From NCBI RefSeq assembly GCF_019443105.1, contig NZ_JAHZIJ010000001.1:744001-808000 (forward strand): a DNA stretch of 64,000 bases. The letters are read 5' to 3'. The translations under genes and the position numbers were made by a program. Each line of letters opens with the position of its first letter. The stretch's first letter is position 1. The notes under the pieces were generated by a model. The model did no database searches, was not told the DNA's origin, and saw only the letters and a program-made list of their open reading frames with translations. The stretch comes from Paenibacillus oenotherae. GTDB taxonomy: Bacteria > Bacillota > Bacilli > Paenibacillales > Paenibacillaceae. Shown piece by piece: positions 36,301-42,772 of this stretch.

Positions 36301-39300
36301 TTCTGTGAAGCCGTACATGTGCAGCAGTCTCGTATGCGGATATTTCTCCCGCCATGGACGAAGCATCGCCGGGTTCAGCGTCTCCCCGCTGAAGAACAGG
36401 CAGCGGAGGGCAAGCTCATGATCTGCCCGACGCGCTTCTTCATGCATAAGCGCATAGAGCAGCCTCGGCGCACCGTTCAAAACAGTGACGCGTTCTATGC
36501 GCAGCAGCTCGGCAAGCTCCGCCGGATTGTGAGCGGCAGCCTGAGGCACTGCCACAAGCTGGCCTCCGTTAAGAAGCGCGCCATACATTTCCCAGACCGA
36601 CACGCCGTCGCCATGGGAATGAATCATTGCCCATACATCTGACGATCCGAATTGGAATGGCAGATGATCATTCGAGAGCAAGCTGGCCACATTGCGGTGG
36701 GTTAGCATGACCCCTGCAGCTGTTCCATCCGGATTGCCTGCGGCCCGGTAAAGAATGGCCAAACCGTCATCCGGCTCATTCACAGACGGCAGGTCGCTGC
36801 CGTCCCCGGTGAAGACGGCCTCGTCCATCATATCGATGACGATTCCCTCATAGCCGGACGCCAAGCTGACATGCTCCGTGCCTGTAAGCAGCACAGCAGC
36901 TTCGCAATCCTGCAGCACGAACGGAATGTCCAGGCCGCTGCGTGCCGGATCAAGCGCCACATACGCGCCGCCAGCTTTCACGACAGCTAGCATAGCGGCA
37001 ATCATTTCGATGGAACGCGATGCCAGTACCGCTACCGGACTATTCCTCGTTACGCCGCACTCGCGCAGCGTGCGCGCCAGACAATTGGCACGCTCGTTCA
37101 GCTCGCGGTATGTCCACGAACGCCCCTCATAAGTAACCGCCAGCTTGCCTGGCACAGCAGCTGCTTGTTTCTCGAACAAGCCTGCAATCGTCGCCGCTTC
37201 GGGATAGGCAGACTGCGCTTCCCCGAAGCCTGACAGCAGCTCCGTCTTCTCCTCCGGGGTCAATAGATCAATCTGTCCAAGCCGCACTTCAGGCTGGGCG
37301 GTTACCGCTTGCAGCAAATTCATATAATGGACGGCAAGCCTGTCCATCGTGTCCTTGCGGAATAGCGCCGTACAATATTGCAGCTTGAAGCGAATTTCAT
37401 GGGCTCTCTCCGAGGCCTCCAATAGCAGATCGAACTTGGATACCCCTTCATCCAGCTCATGCACCTTGAATGTCAGGCCATCAAGTTCCATCTCCACAAT
37501 ATCGTTGCTCAGATGGACGAACATCGTATCGAATAACGGATTTCGGCTCGTATCGCGCTCCAGATCAAGCTTCTCCACCAGAAGGTCAAGCGGATAATCC
37601 TGATGCTCATACGCCTGGAACAGCGTATCCTTCACTTCCTGAACAAGCTGAGTGAATGTCTTGTCTGCCGAAGCATAGGTACGGATGCCCAGCGTGTTGA
37701 CGAACATGCCGAATACGCCGCTCACATCAGCATGCGCCCGGCCCGCGATTGGTGTGCCTACAATATGGTCATTCTGCCCTGTATATTTGAACAGCAGCGC
37801 CTGATAAGCAGCCAGCAGCACCATATAAGGCGTCGTGCCCGTGGCCGTGGCTGTCTCTCTTACAGCAGCCGTCAGCTCGCTTCCAGCATGGAACCAGAAC
37901 CGGTCTCCATCGAAGCTCTGCACCGATGGCCGCGGATAATCGGCAGGAAGCGCAAGCACTGGCAGTTCCCCTGCGAACTGTTCCAGCCAATAAGCCTCCT
38001 GCTCCCGCATCGTCTCGCTCTCCAGCAGGCGATTCTGCCAGGCAGAGAAATCCTTATACTGCACCCGCAGCTCCGGCAAATGCGCACCGCGGTACAGGGC
38101 TCCGAATTGCTCCAGAAACAGCTGGATGGAGACACCATCGGAAATAATATGGTGCATGTCCAGAAACAGCGCATATCTCTCTTCGCCCAGCTCCACCAGC
38201 ATCATCCGCAGCAGCGGCGCCTGGGTCAGATCGAATGTCCGGATGAATTCCTGCTCCAGGCGGGACAGTTCCTGCTCGGAAGCCTTTATAACCGGCACTT
38301 CCAATTGAATCTCCGCATGTACCTTCTGGAACGGCACACCGTCTATCATCGCAAACGAGGTGCGCAGCGACTCATGCCGCTCTACGAGCGCCTGCAGCGC
38401 TTCCCGCACACGCGCCACATTCAACTTGCCCTCAATGGCGATCCTGCCCGGCATATTGTAGGCCGTGCTCTCATCCTCCATCATGTGCAGCAGATACATC
38501 CGCTTCTGTGCGGAAGATACCGCATAGAGCTCCTGCTCCGGTACAGGCGAGATCGCTTCATAGCGCTTGGCGCCTGCTCCTCCCATAGAGCGTCCGAGAA
38601 CAAGGGCAAGCCCCTCAACGGTAGGCGTCTCGAACAGCTCCCGCAGAGGCAGTTCAACCCCATACTGCTTGTATATATTGGCCATGATAAGCATAGCCTT
38701 CAGCGAATCTCCGCCCAGCTCGAAGTAATTGTCGCGCACGCCAACCTGTCCGAAACCAAGCACAGTGCCCCAAATATTCGCAAGCTGCTGCTCCGCATCA
38801 CTGCGGGGAGCGACATACTGTGCTCCAGCGTCGCCGGATGAGCCCTCCGGTTCAGGAAGAGCCTTCCGGTCAATCTTGCCATTGGGTGTCAGCGGGAAGC
38901 TCTCCAGTCCAACGAAATGGGACGGAACCATATAGTTCGGCAGCTCTGCTCCGACGAAAGCCCGCAGCTCAGCTGAACTAACCTCACTCGTTCCCGTATA
39001 ATAGGCGCACAAATATTTATTGCCGCTTGCATCACTGCGGTCCAGCACCAGCACTTCCTTGAGCGCTTCATGCCGCTGCAGCCGTGCTTCGATATCGCCG
39101 CATTCGATCCGGTGACCGCGAATCTTCACTTGATGATCGATCCGCCCCATGTACTCCAGGCTTCCATCCGGCAGCCAGCGGGCCAAGTCGCCCGTCCGGT
39201 ATAGCCTGATTCCCCGCTCCTCCCGGAACGGATCCTCCATGAACGCTTTCGCGGTACGCTCCGGATCATTCATATAGCCCCGGCCAACACCGATTCCCGA

Positions 39301-41727
39301 CACACACAGCTCGCCGATTACACCTACAGGCAGCAAATTCATATGCTTGTCGACGACATAGACCTTCAGATTGCGCACTGGCTTGCCGATTGGCATCACG
39401 TCCGATTCCGGCGCACAATCCATGATATGCAGTGTAATATCATCACAGGCTTCTGTCGGTCCGTATGCATTGATCACTTTAATATGGTCAAACCGGTCGA
39501 ACCAGAGGCGCACCAGATGAGGCTTCGCTGCTTCGCCAGTCACGAGCAGACACTCCAGCGCTGCCAGCTTTACATCCAGCTCCATCTCCAGCAGGGCGGC
39601 CATAAACGAAACGACCACTTCCAGCACAGTGACGCCATCGCGCTCAACCTCGGCAATAAAGGCTCTCGGATTCAGAATCAGCTCATTGGGATAAATAACA
39701 GTCGTGCCGCCCAGCGTCAGCGCCGTCACGAACTGCCATACCGAAATATCAAAGCAATGCGGCGCATTCTGTGCCATGACGCAATGCTCGTTCATGCCGA
39801 GCTCCTCCACCATCGCCTCGATGTGGTTCAGCATGCCGGCATGCTCCAGCATTGCGCCCTTAGGCTTGCCAGTGGAGCCTGATGTATAGATCATGTAGGC
39901 CAACTGCCCGGGAACGATCTCGACAGAGCAGTTGGCGCCATCCAGCACTGCCAGCTCTTCCACCGCTTCATCGAGCAGGAAGAACCCGCTTTCCGGAAGC
40001 GCCTTGACCAGCTCGTCATGGATATAACCGGATTCCGTCAGCACGCAGCGCGCGCCGGAGTCGGCGATCATATCGACGATCCGCTGCCCCGGATACGCGG
40101 GATCGACCGGCACATAAGCTCCGCCGGCCTTCCATATCGCGAGAATGCACTCCACCATGAGCGGCTTGCGTTCCAGCAGTATTGCCACGCGGTCGTCGCG
40201 TCCTACTCCTCTGGCTGCCAGTGCGCGCGCCAGACGATTGGCCCGCTCGTTCAGCTCGCGGTAGGTCACTTCGATATCCCCGCATTTGACAGCGATCCGA
40301 TCCGGTACACGCAGCACCTGCTCCTCGAACAGGGCAATCGTCGTCAGACCGGGGATAGCGGCAGCATCCGTGTTGTTAAACTCCTCTACAATGCGCCTTT
40401 TCTCCTCGGGGGAGCACAGCTCCAGCTCAGAGAGCGATTTGCCCGGATTGTAGACCGCATCCTCAACCAGCACCAGCAGATGGCGGCACATCTCGTGAAT
40501 CTCATCCCGTGCAAACAGCTCTGTACGGTAATCGAACACGATCTGGAGCTCATTTTTGTCCCATTGGTCCTTGACGGAAATAAACAGATCGTTCAGCTCT
40601 TGGCCGCAGAACAGCTGATCCACCACATAGCTGATGCCTTCCTTTTCCTTCCAGCCCATGACGATGTATTCCAGCGACAATCCGAACAACGAGCTGATAT
40701 CCGGCTTTAGCACCTTAATATCGTTCAGAATCGTGTTGTAGGGATACTTCTGATGGCGAAGCACGCCCATCTGCTCCTTCAGCACGCTGCGGGCGAACGA
40801 GAGAAAATCCGTCTCCGGCGCAAGCTGCATGCGAACCGGCGTCGTGCTGACGAACATGCCCGGCATTGCCTTCTCCTTCGCATTCGTCCGGTTGGCAAGA
40901 AATGTGCCTACAACAAGATCCTCATGACCGGTTATCCGATAGCAGTATGTATACAAAGCAGCAAGAAAGAGCGTCAAGACGCCCAAATTATGCTCCCCGC
41001 AAAATTGGCGGATTTGCTCCTCCAGCGCTGGCGGGATTACGAATACCTCCCGGTCCGCTTCGGTGCGAATGCTGTAGCTGTCGGTCGGTTTTAGCGATGT
41101 AAACTCCGGCAGCGTCTTGAATTTGTCATTCCAGAAGCCCTTATCCTTCTGATAGCGGTCCGATCCTTTGTATTCCTGCTCAGCGGGAAGGTAATCCAGA
41201 TAGGAAGACTGCTGCTCCTCAGCCACTTCCTTGCCTCCCGCCAGAGCGAGGTACGTATCGATAATATCGTTGATCGTCAGGATCATCCCGTTGCCATCCG
41301 ATAGAATATGATTGACCTTAATCAGAAGGCAGCCCCTGGATTCTCCCGTCCGGGCAATCGCAAAGGCAAAAAGATCCGCTTCGTAGAAAGGGATCGGCTC
41401 CCGGATGAATGCATCCGCCCAGCTATCCAGAGCAGCATCATCGTTCTCCTCCGAGAAGTCTCTCACTTCAACCTCAAACGGCTGATAACCGGCGACAATC
41501 TGCTTCGGCTCACTGCCCGGTTCATTCAGCATACGAAGCCTTATCGTATCGTTAAGGCGCACATAATGATTGATCGCCTGCTTCAACAGCCCGGCATCAA
41601 ACGGCTCCGTTGTATTGAAACGCACTGCTCCGCCGATGTTTGAAATGCCCGTACCCGGATAAAACATCTCCGTGTACCAAATCCGTTTCTGCGCATCGGT
41701 TAACGGATACGTCAATTGAGTGTCCAT
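21322..41727 (-). CDS. Six-module NRPS, starter C through terminal epimerase
   Basis: This 6801-aa protein carries modules 1 to 6. It starts with a starter-type C domain in which the first active-site His is Asn (NHILSDG near residue 139), the kind that often N-acylates the first residue. Module 1: A core 3 near 612, pocket D-I-W-E-L-T-A-D-D; carrier near 1004. Module 2: C near 1191; A decayed (core 3 region near 1657); carrier GGHSLSA near 2053, then an Ala-rich linker. Module 3: C near 2276; A near 2749, same pocket as module 1; carrier near 3139. Module 4: C near 3327; A near 3802, pocket D-V-G-E-I-G-S-I-D, the ornithine code; carrier near 4192. Module 5: C near 4384; A near 4853, pocket D-A-G-S-T-G-E-V-T, unassigned; carrier near 5242. 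Module 6: C near 5427; A near 5897, Tyr-like D-G-T-I-T-A-E-V-V; carrier GGDSIKA near 6282; E domain HHLAVDG near 6468. An acidic docking tail ends it. Confidence 0.97.
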   Translation of the reverse strand: MDTQLTYPLTDAQKRIWYTEMFYPGTGISNIGGAVRFNTTEPFDAGLLKQAINHYVRLNDTIRLRMLNEPGSEPKQIVAGYQPFEVEVRDFSEENDDAALDSWADAFIREPIPFYEADLFAFAIARTGESRGCLLIKVNHILSDGNGMILTINDIIDTYLALAGGKEVAEEQQSSYLDYLPAEQEYKGSDRYQKDKGFWNDKFKTLPEFTSLKPTDSYSIRTEADREVFVIPPALEEQIRQFCGEHNLGVLTLFLAALYTYCYRITGHEDLVVGTFLANRTNAKEKAMPGMFVSTTPVRMQLAPETDFLSFARSVLKEQMGVLRHQKYPYNTILNDIKVLKPDISSLFGLSLEYIVMGWKEKEGISYVVDQLFCGQELNDLFISVKDQWDKNELQIVFDYRTELFARDEIHEMCRHLLVLVEDAVYNPGKSLSELELCSPEEKRRIVEEFNNTDAAAIPGLTTIALFEEQVLRVPDRIAVKCGDIEVTYRELNERANRLARALAARGVGRDDRVAILLERKPLMVECILAIWKAGGAYVPVDPAYPGQRIVDMIADSGARCVLTESGYIHDELVKALPESGFFLLDEAVEELAVLDGANCSVEIVPGQLAYMIYTSGSTGKPKGAMLEHAGMLNHIEAMVEELGMNEHCVMAQNAPHCFDISVWQFVTALTLGGTTVIYPNELILNPRAFIAEVERDGVTVLEVVVSFMAALLEMELDVKLAALECLLVTGEAAKPHLVRLWFDRFDHIKVINAYGPTEACDDITLHIMDCAPESDVMPIGKPVRNLKVYVVDKHMNLLPVGVIGELCVSGIGVGRGYMNDPERTAKAFMEDPFREERGIRLYRTGDLARWLPDGSLEYMGRIDHQVKIRGHRIECGDIEARLQRHEALKEVLVLDRSDASGNKYLCAYYTGTSEVSSAELRAFVGAELPNYMVPSHFVGLESFPLTPNGKIDRKALPEPEGSSGDAGAQYVAPRSDAEQQLANIWGTVLGFGQVGVRDNYFELGGDSLKAMLIMANIYKQYGVELPLRELFETPTVEGLALVLGRSMGGAGAKRYEAISPVPEQELYAVSSAQKRMYLLHMMEDESTAYNMPGRIAIEGKLNVARVREALQALVERHESLRTSFAMIDGVPFQKVHAEIQLEVPVIKASEQELSRLEQEFIRTFDLTQAPLLRMMLVELGEERYALFLDMHHIISDGVSIQLFLEQFGALYRGAHLPELRVQYKDFSAWQNRLLESETMREQEAYWLEQFAGELPVLALPADYPRPSVQSFDGDRFWFHAGSELTAAVRETATATGTTPYMVLLAAYQALLFKYTGQNDHIVGTPIAGRAHADVSGVFGMFVNTLGIRTYASADKTFTQLVQEVKDTLFQAYEHQDYPLDLLVEKLDLERDTSRNPLFDTMFVHLSNDIVEMELDGLTFKVHELDEGVSKFDLLLEASERAHEIRFKLQYCTALFRKDTMDRLAVHYMNLLQAVTAQPEVRLGQIDLLTPEEKTELLSGFGEAQSAYPEAATIAGLFEKQAAAVPGKLAVTYEGRSWTYRELNERANCLARTLRECGVTRNSPVAVLASRSIEMIAAMLAVVKAGGAYVALDPARSGLDIPFVLQDCEAAVLLTGTEHVSLASGYEGIVIDMMDEAVFTGDGSDLPSVNEPDDGLAILYRAAGNPDGTAAGVMLTHRNVASLLSNDHLPFQFGSSDVWAMIHSHGDGVSVWEMYGALLNGGQLVAVPQAAAHNPAELAELLRIERVTVLNGAPRLLYALMHEEARRADHELALRCLFFSGETLNPAMLRPWREKYPHTRLLHMYGFTEVTVHAAYKEIGDGELASRSSIHTGALLPNVAAYIFDESMGLAPAGVISELYVGGAGAAQGYWNRPALTAERFIANPYKPEEVLFRTGALARITSGGELEYFGDREQQQSIRGNRMAWSDIEAVLLQSPQIREAAVWMRSAADNESVLTAYYIENGAASDTELRALLSEQLPPYMIPSCFVRLESMPLTEDGRLDAEALPAPGMTAAAETVQAEPHTETEERMIAIWKELLGVDGLEPQDDFFQKGGHSLSAAMLAARILKEFKTKMPLRTIFKHPTIAELAASIDEKTGGAPAKAAAAKGTEPGNADAAKAANAANASHAEGAEVSAADMDLTIAPAPIQPYYPLSSAQKRLFVLDRLEGENAGTAYNLPAALIVEGEVDRDRLQRAFGEIIRRHEALRTSFKLENGEPVQRVLENVDFTVHYSDTLEADIPQAVKRFVRPFDLASPPLLRIGLTRLAEGRQLMLFDMHHIVSDGISVAVIIKELIALYGNESLPALRLQYKDYAVWQQNWIAAEDYRKQESYWLGAMAGELPVLELPYDYQRPPVQSFDGHDFKFELDADLAYRLNALTAETGTTLYMVLLAAYKVLLFKYSGANDFIVGTPIANRGHADLNDMIGMFVNTLAIRTYPDAEQTFTGYLGQVKERALEAFDHQEYPFEELVDKLGIRRDLSRNPLFDTMFSVNNVDTAKLELAGLPLRQIDIHEGISKFDISLEAREENGTIGFVLEYCTRLFREETARRFASHYVELLGAIVKAPRTKLGELPVLTEAEKHQIIDVFNHTDAPIRQGATTVSLFEEQAARYPERIAVRFGEETVTYAELNRRANRLARLLLEKGVGRDDRVAIFMDRKPSMVECILAIWKSGGAYVPVDPLYPTGRIVDMIGDSEAKCVLTESQFVSGELQEALPGAEFVALDTLGGVLATLEQSNPEIELVPEQLAYLIYTSGSTGKPKGAMLEHAGMLNHIEAMIEELHMKDSCVMAQNAPHCFDISVWQFVTALTIGGTTVIYPNELITNPNAFIAAVARDGVTVLEVVVSFMSAMLEMEIDTELPALEYLLVTGENAKAQLARQWFQRYPHIKLINAYGPTEACDDITLHILDRAPESDVMPIGKPVRNLKVYVVDGGMNLLPIGVVGELCVSGIGVGRGYLNDPEKTAKVFMEDPFRTEKGVRLYRTGDYARWLPDGSLEYRGRMDHQVKIRGHRIECGEIEARLLGYEGMKEVIVLDRADAHNNKYLCAYFTAMEELDAAVLKEFVLAELPAYMVPSFFVQLDKFPLTPNGKIDRKALPEPEGDLSSAEYVAPRNDTERKLADIWQGVLGVERVGARDHFFELGGHSLKAMVMLSHAAKALGAEVPLRELFNAPTLEGLARAVELQRDGATEGIAAAVIPAIPEQEYYPVSSAQKRIYILDQFEEGESTSYNMSDALRIDGPLQLERLTEAFREMVRRHEILRTSFHSIDGEPYQKVHEEAELNWVVKEVEEHEAEGIARSFVRPFRLDEAPLMRAEVLKLSAERHIVLLDMHHIVSDGETIRLLVDEFIALYGGEELPALTVQYKDFAAWQNERFASEAMKRQEAYWLNQFADGDIPVLQLPTDYARPSMQSFEGDRLAFSAGTELHGQLQRLAGESGATMYMVLLAAYNVLLSKYTGQHDGVIGTPVAGRPHADVLDLAGMFVNTLAVRCRMTPDMTFKELLEVVKTASLGAFENGEYPFEELVDKLNLARDFSRNPLFDTMFSHQMSDMEALAVQGLTFTPFELENRTSKFDLSLDAVESASGIAFELEYSTKLFKRDTVERAAQHYLQIIRAVAANPHGALSDIELLTAAEREQLLVAFNATERSYPQSLTFHEAFVAQAKKTPEHIAVVSGGRSMTYRELNERSNVLAHVLRDKGVMPESIVGIMVGRSEQMLVAALAVMKAGGAYLPIDPDYPADRIAYLLQDSGAALVITEAELLEDVPFSGEIAVLEQCGTDAAGASAEELHEPDNRAEPHHLAYIIYTSGTTGNPKGVMIEHRQYMNVAYAWKEQYELEQFPVRLLGMASFSFDVFAGDMARALLNGGRLIICPNDIKLDPASLYTLMREHEVNIFESTPSLIAPLMEHIYENGLDASFLRLLILGADSCPVEEFRKLLSRFGAEMRIINSYGVTEAAIDSSYYEEALEVLPAAGSVPIGKPLPNMSYYVLDERRRLLPIGVAGELYIGGAGVARGYLGREELTNEKFVSNPYDSGSRLYRTGDLAKWMPDGNLMFLGRNDHQVKVRGYRIELGEIEACLLKHSGIREAIVIAREDDMAQKYLCAYIVGAKELTLGELQAHLTVDLPSYMVPSHVVVLEAMPLTPNGKIDRKALPEPAGLGLKSSEYAAPSTAAEIQLAEIMERVLGMTAVGVNDDFFSLGGHSLKAMVLVSHIHKAFGTAMPLRQVFETPTVAGMARFIEGEEGASDTGFAAIQRVEPQDYYELSSAQKRLFILNGMEGTGTSYNMPDAMLMEGRIDSARVESAFRELISRHESLRTSFLMVNGEPVQRVHAEVDFALSYTELLHASQEELEAAAASFVKPFDLSKAPLMRVGLVKLEDERHLFLFDMHHIVSDGLSMGIIMSEFAALYGGELLPELGLQYKDFAAWQNGLFASGFLQKQEAYWLEALSGELPVLELPTDYPRPSLQSFDGAQLSFRTDAKLKDELNRLASETGTTLYMVLLAAYNVLLAKYSGQSDLIVGTAAAGRSHADLGGVVGMFVNTLAIRTAVDDSRTFRELLVDVKQRLLGAYEHGDYPFEQLVEGLNLSRELSRNPVFDTMFILQNTDDGPLQLGDVKLESLATEQTMTKFDLTLEATELEDRMEFVLEYASRLFSKPTIERMAAHLEALLSEVTLRPDASLSELSLLSAEEKTLLQETFNATAVQHGGTELLHGLVEEQAGKTPRLPAIIAGSRTLTYREWNERANQLARTLRAKGAGPERIVAILADRSVEMAVAILAVLKSGAAYMPIDPEYPQDRIRYMLEDSGALLLLTQGQGDSPYSGDFAGETLNLSAADAYSGDASPLQPLNGPADLAYVIYTSGTTGRPKGVMIQHSSIVNTIIWRREAYGFAPGDRVLQLLSYAFDAFVGSFFAPMAAGGSSIIALDDEAKDPLALKGYIANHGITHFSAVPSLYGAVLEMLSSAEAASLKAVTLGGERVPASFIEKSAALNPQLVLHNEYGPTESSVTATILSGLQADRPVTIGRPIDNTRIYIVDSHLQLQPAGIHGELCISGAGLARGYLNEPELTAEKFVPCPFAPGERMYRTGDRARWLADGTIDFVGRIDHQVKIRGYRIELGEIEASLRKLASVKEAVVIARDDEGGQKYLCAYIVSDDELAVLDLRARLAAELPGYMVPSYFIQLPSMPLTPNGKIDTRALPAPDTDLLRVREYVAPANEVESKLALMLQELLQDTLRVERIGMADNFFDLGGHSLKAMMLVSQLYREFMVEVPLRAIFETATIRDLARFILSAERAEDLSLRPVMARDYYPLSSAQMRLYVLDQLEGPGTGYNMPGVLRMKGALDRARFEGAFQALVDRHESLRTSFHTIETEPKQKVHEHAELHVEWLEAADSAAETEQLIEAFVQPFRLDMAPLLRVGLVGLQENEHLLLFDMHHIVSDGISMSVLIREFVALYRGDSLPPLKVQYKDYAVWQHELFQSKAYGKQEAYWMERFGDEIPVLDLSTDFPRPAVRSLEGDYYEFEADAELLRGLKDLAAHTGTTLFMVLLAAYNVLLAKYANQHDIVVGTPIAGRSHADTEDLIGMFISTLPMRNRPQGSKTFLEFLDEVKRNAYEAYENGDYPFETMVEKLQPYRDLSRNPLFDTVFILQNMSRETMEIDGVSFEPYEYENKISKFDLTLMAEEENDRLALSWEYCTALFCGETMERMAKHYVGMLRAIAQHPERMLAELDMLAADERELLVHTFNASGTIQDPASTLHGLFERQAASAPENVALAMGSEELTYGELNARANRLARKLRERGVGAETVVGVMAHRSFEMITGMLAVMKAGGAYMPIDPAYPADRVTYMLGDSGADIVLAQAHCIADFAAGTSAAWLDLADEALYAQDGSNLPAAGSPDDLAYIIYTSGTTGKPKGVMIQHRSISGNIWWRKEAYGLTDRDAVLQLFSFAFDGFVTSFYTPIVSGSAVVLLLEDEAKDPVAIKDAIKRHGVTHFISVPSLYAGVLECMSREDAASLRMVTLAGEKVTDKTIALSKSVNDGIELINEYGPTESSVVATIERDLQPGAPITIGRPIAGTAIRILGGDGGLAPIGAAGELCIAGAGLARGYVGLPEMTAERFTADPLQPGERMYRTGDAARWLPDGRIEYIGRIDHQVKVRGYRIELGEIEGALLRQPGVKETVVLARDDDGSGKYLCAYVTAERELNTAVLKDELAKVLPEYMVPPFIIQLAGMPVTPNGKVDRRALPEPDRNGLWNASAYVAPAGEREQIMADIWAEVLGAERIGTGDHFFHLGGDSIKAIQVAARLNKFGLRLEIRDLFRYPTISELVPRLKATDRIIEQGAVTGEVPLTPIQSWFFESRFRDMHYWNQSELIYRPQGFDVELLHTVFRKLTEHHDALRLRYAAGDDDVIKGYNEDIEGEHYSLAVIDLRGRTGDEIKGSILAEGTAIQSGMDLAHGPLVKLGLFRTNEGDHLLIAIHHLAVDGVSWRILFEDLAEAYRQAEQGEAITLPAKTDSYRYWSQQMAAYASSDELLKEAAYWHKLGGLDFAPLPKDKAGADNLVKHMRSVERELAAEATEQLLKGAHEAYRTEMNDLLMAALALALKDWSKGNTIAVNLEGHGREAFVEGLDITRTVGWFTSQFPVVLDMEQSEDLAYIIKSTKETLRKIPNKGIGYGILKYMTDRLRDLTLQPEISFNYLGQFDGDAESGNGMEPSSYDAGLPFSADSQRPAALDVSGLVTEGKLKLALHYNAQEYEASTAERLIDRLQERLLAIIAHCTLKETTELTPSDLGDDELTLEELDSLLESIEF
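35300..35445 (-). other. Ala-rich low-complexity linker after module 2 carrier
   Basis: Between carrier 2 and C3 of the large NRPS the protein has about 48 residues dominated by Ala, Lys, Glu, Gly and Asn, with AAK, ANA and AKA units. The other carrier-C junctions of this protein are much shorter. A flexible tether at exactly this module could let the carrier reach a partner enzyme in trans; that role is inference. Confidence 0.7.
35700..37200 (-). other. Decayed, catalytically dead adenylation domain (module 2)
   Basis: The domain aligns with the intact threonine A domain of the next NRPS over its whole length (for example both have SVWEMYGALL, LNPAMLRP and TVHA/VxYKEI stretches), without frameshift or stop. 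The ATP-binding core 3 (normally YTSGTTGxPKG) reads YRAAGNPDGTAAG. The FD before SVW, which supplies Asp235 for the amino group, is replaced by D-G-V so that Asp235 is Gly. Core 7 TGD is TGA. Core 8 GRIDHQVKIRG is GDREQQQSIRG. The catalytic Lys of core 10 (NGK) is gone (EDGRLD). It cannot be expected to adenylate. The carrier after it keeps its GGHSL serine. Confidence 0.88.
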
Positions 41728-41788
41728 CCATTTCCCTCCAAAATAATCTGGAATCCAAACGCTTGCTTGCCTTTATTCTCTAATGCCG

Positions 41789-42760
41789 CTATTCAAGCTC
41801 CTGGCCGACACCGTTACGCTTGGCGAGCCTGGAGTAGAATTGCCCGATGGCAATATCGAACGAGGCCATGCCCATTGGATTGAACATAACAGCAGCCTGC
41901 GGGTCAAATTGAGCGATGCAGTCGTTCTGGATCACATCGACGATTGACCTGGTTCCTTCTTCTTGCAAACCCATTTGCAGATGCATCATCTCTACATCTG
42001 TCTTCTCCCTGCAGACCTCTTCCCAGTTGTCCACAATAATCGCATCCTTGACATGCGGATAGATCGCATCAGCGACGAAATCCCGCAGTGAAACGTTGAG
42101 CAGGAGCGCTCCCGGCTTCGGCGCCTCGTTAATGTAAGGCTTGGAAGAAACGGTACATGTTATAAAAATATCAGCATCCACATACGCTTGCTGCCAGCTC
42201 TCTGCAATTGTGATCCGCTCGTCCCCTTGCAGGCCATGCGCTTCGAGATCAATCGGCCTCAGATCATACAGCGTGATGCTCGCGATCCGGTCGCCCAGCA
42301 GCTGCTGGCACATTCTGAGATGATACTGTCCAATCGGCCCGAAGCCGATAATACCCAATTTATAGGATGGCTTAGGTCTTGCCGCCATGAAATGCTTCAT
42401 AATCATCCCCGTCACCGACGCTGTGCGGATAACGCTCAGAAGAGAGGTGTTGATGACAGCGGTCGGCTGTCCGGTATCCACATCATTCAGAATCATAACG
42501 CTGCTTGCACGGGGCAAATTGCGCTCGATGTTCCCGGGGAAGCTGGCAATCCATTTGATGCCCGCCGAATTGGTATCGCCGCCCACGAATGCAGGCATTG
42601 CAATGATGCGATTCTTCAGATCGCGAAAACGCAGATAGGGCTTCACTGGCTGCGCATAATCGCCGTTATCCAGACAGCGAACCGCTCCCTCAATCGCTTC
42701 AATCGTTTCATGCCAGTCTACACCTAGTTGCTTCACATGTTTTTCGTTAAGATACAGCAT
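41789..42760 (-). CDS. sbnB: SbnB-type N-(2-amino-2-carboxyethyl)-L-glutamate dehydrogenase
   Basis: This 323-aa protein belongs to the ornithine cyclodeaminase/mu-crystallin family, with an NAD-binding G-x-G-x-x-G (GIIGFGPIGQYH) in the middle of the chain and the family's R-F-R-D...AMPAFVGG region near residues 45-60. In staphyloferrin B biosynthesis SbnB oxidatively splits the SbnA product into L-2,3-diaminopropionate, 2-oxoglutarate and ammonia. The length is close to that of SbnB. The start follows AAAGGAGAG and lies 12 bases after sbnA, so the two are translationally linked. It is 61 bases upstream of the 6801-aa NRPS. An ordinary ornithine cyclodeaminase is unlikely given the neighbouring sbnA. 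Confidence 0.9.
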   Translation of the reverse strand: MLYLNEKHVKQLGVDWHETIEAIEGAVRCLDNGDYAQPVKPYLRFRDLKNRIIAMPAFVGGDTNSAGIKWIASFPGNIERNLPRASSVMILNDVDTGQPTAVINTSLLSVIRTASVTGMIMKHFMAARPKPSYKLGIIGFGPIGQYHLRMCQQLLGDRIASITLYDLRPIDLEAHGLQGDERITIAESWQQAYVDADIFITCTVSSKPYINEAPKPGALLLNVSLRDFVADAIYPHVKDAIIVDNWEEVCREKTDVEMMHLQMGLQEEGTRSIVDVIQNDCIAQFDPQAAVMFNPMGMASFDIAIGQFYSRLAKRNGVGQELE

Positions 42761-42772
42761 CTTTTCTCTCCT

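Noticed and set aside
35700-37200. Decayed A domain as a sequencing or assembly artefact
   Set aside because: Substitutions are spread over all core motifs without any frameshift, and the flanking C and carrier domains are intact, which does not look like base-calling error.
61-41643. Many long plus-strand open frames opposite the NRPS genes (for example 129-1964 and 3249-5039)
   Set aside because: They lie antisense to unambiguous NRPS coding sequence, have Arg/His/Gln-heavy composition, lack ribosome binding sites and show no domains. They follow from high third-position GC on the other strand.
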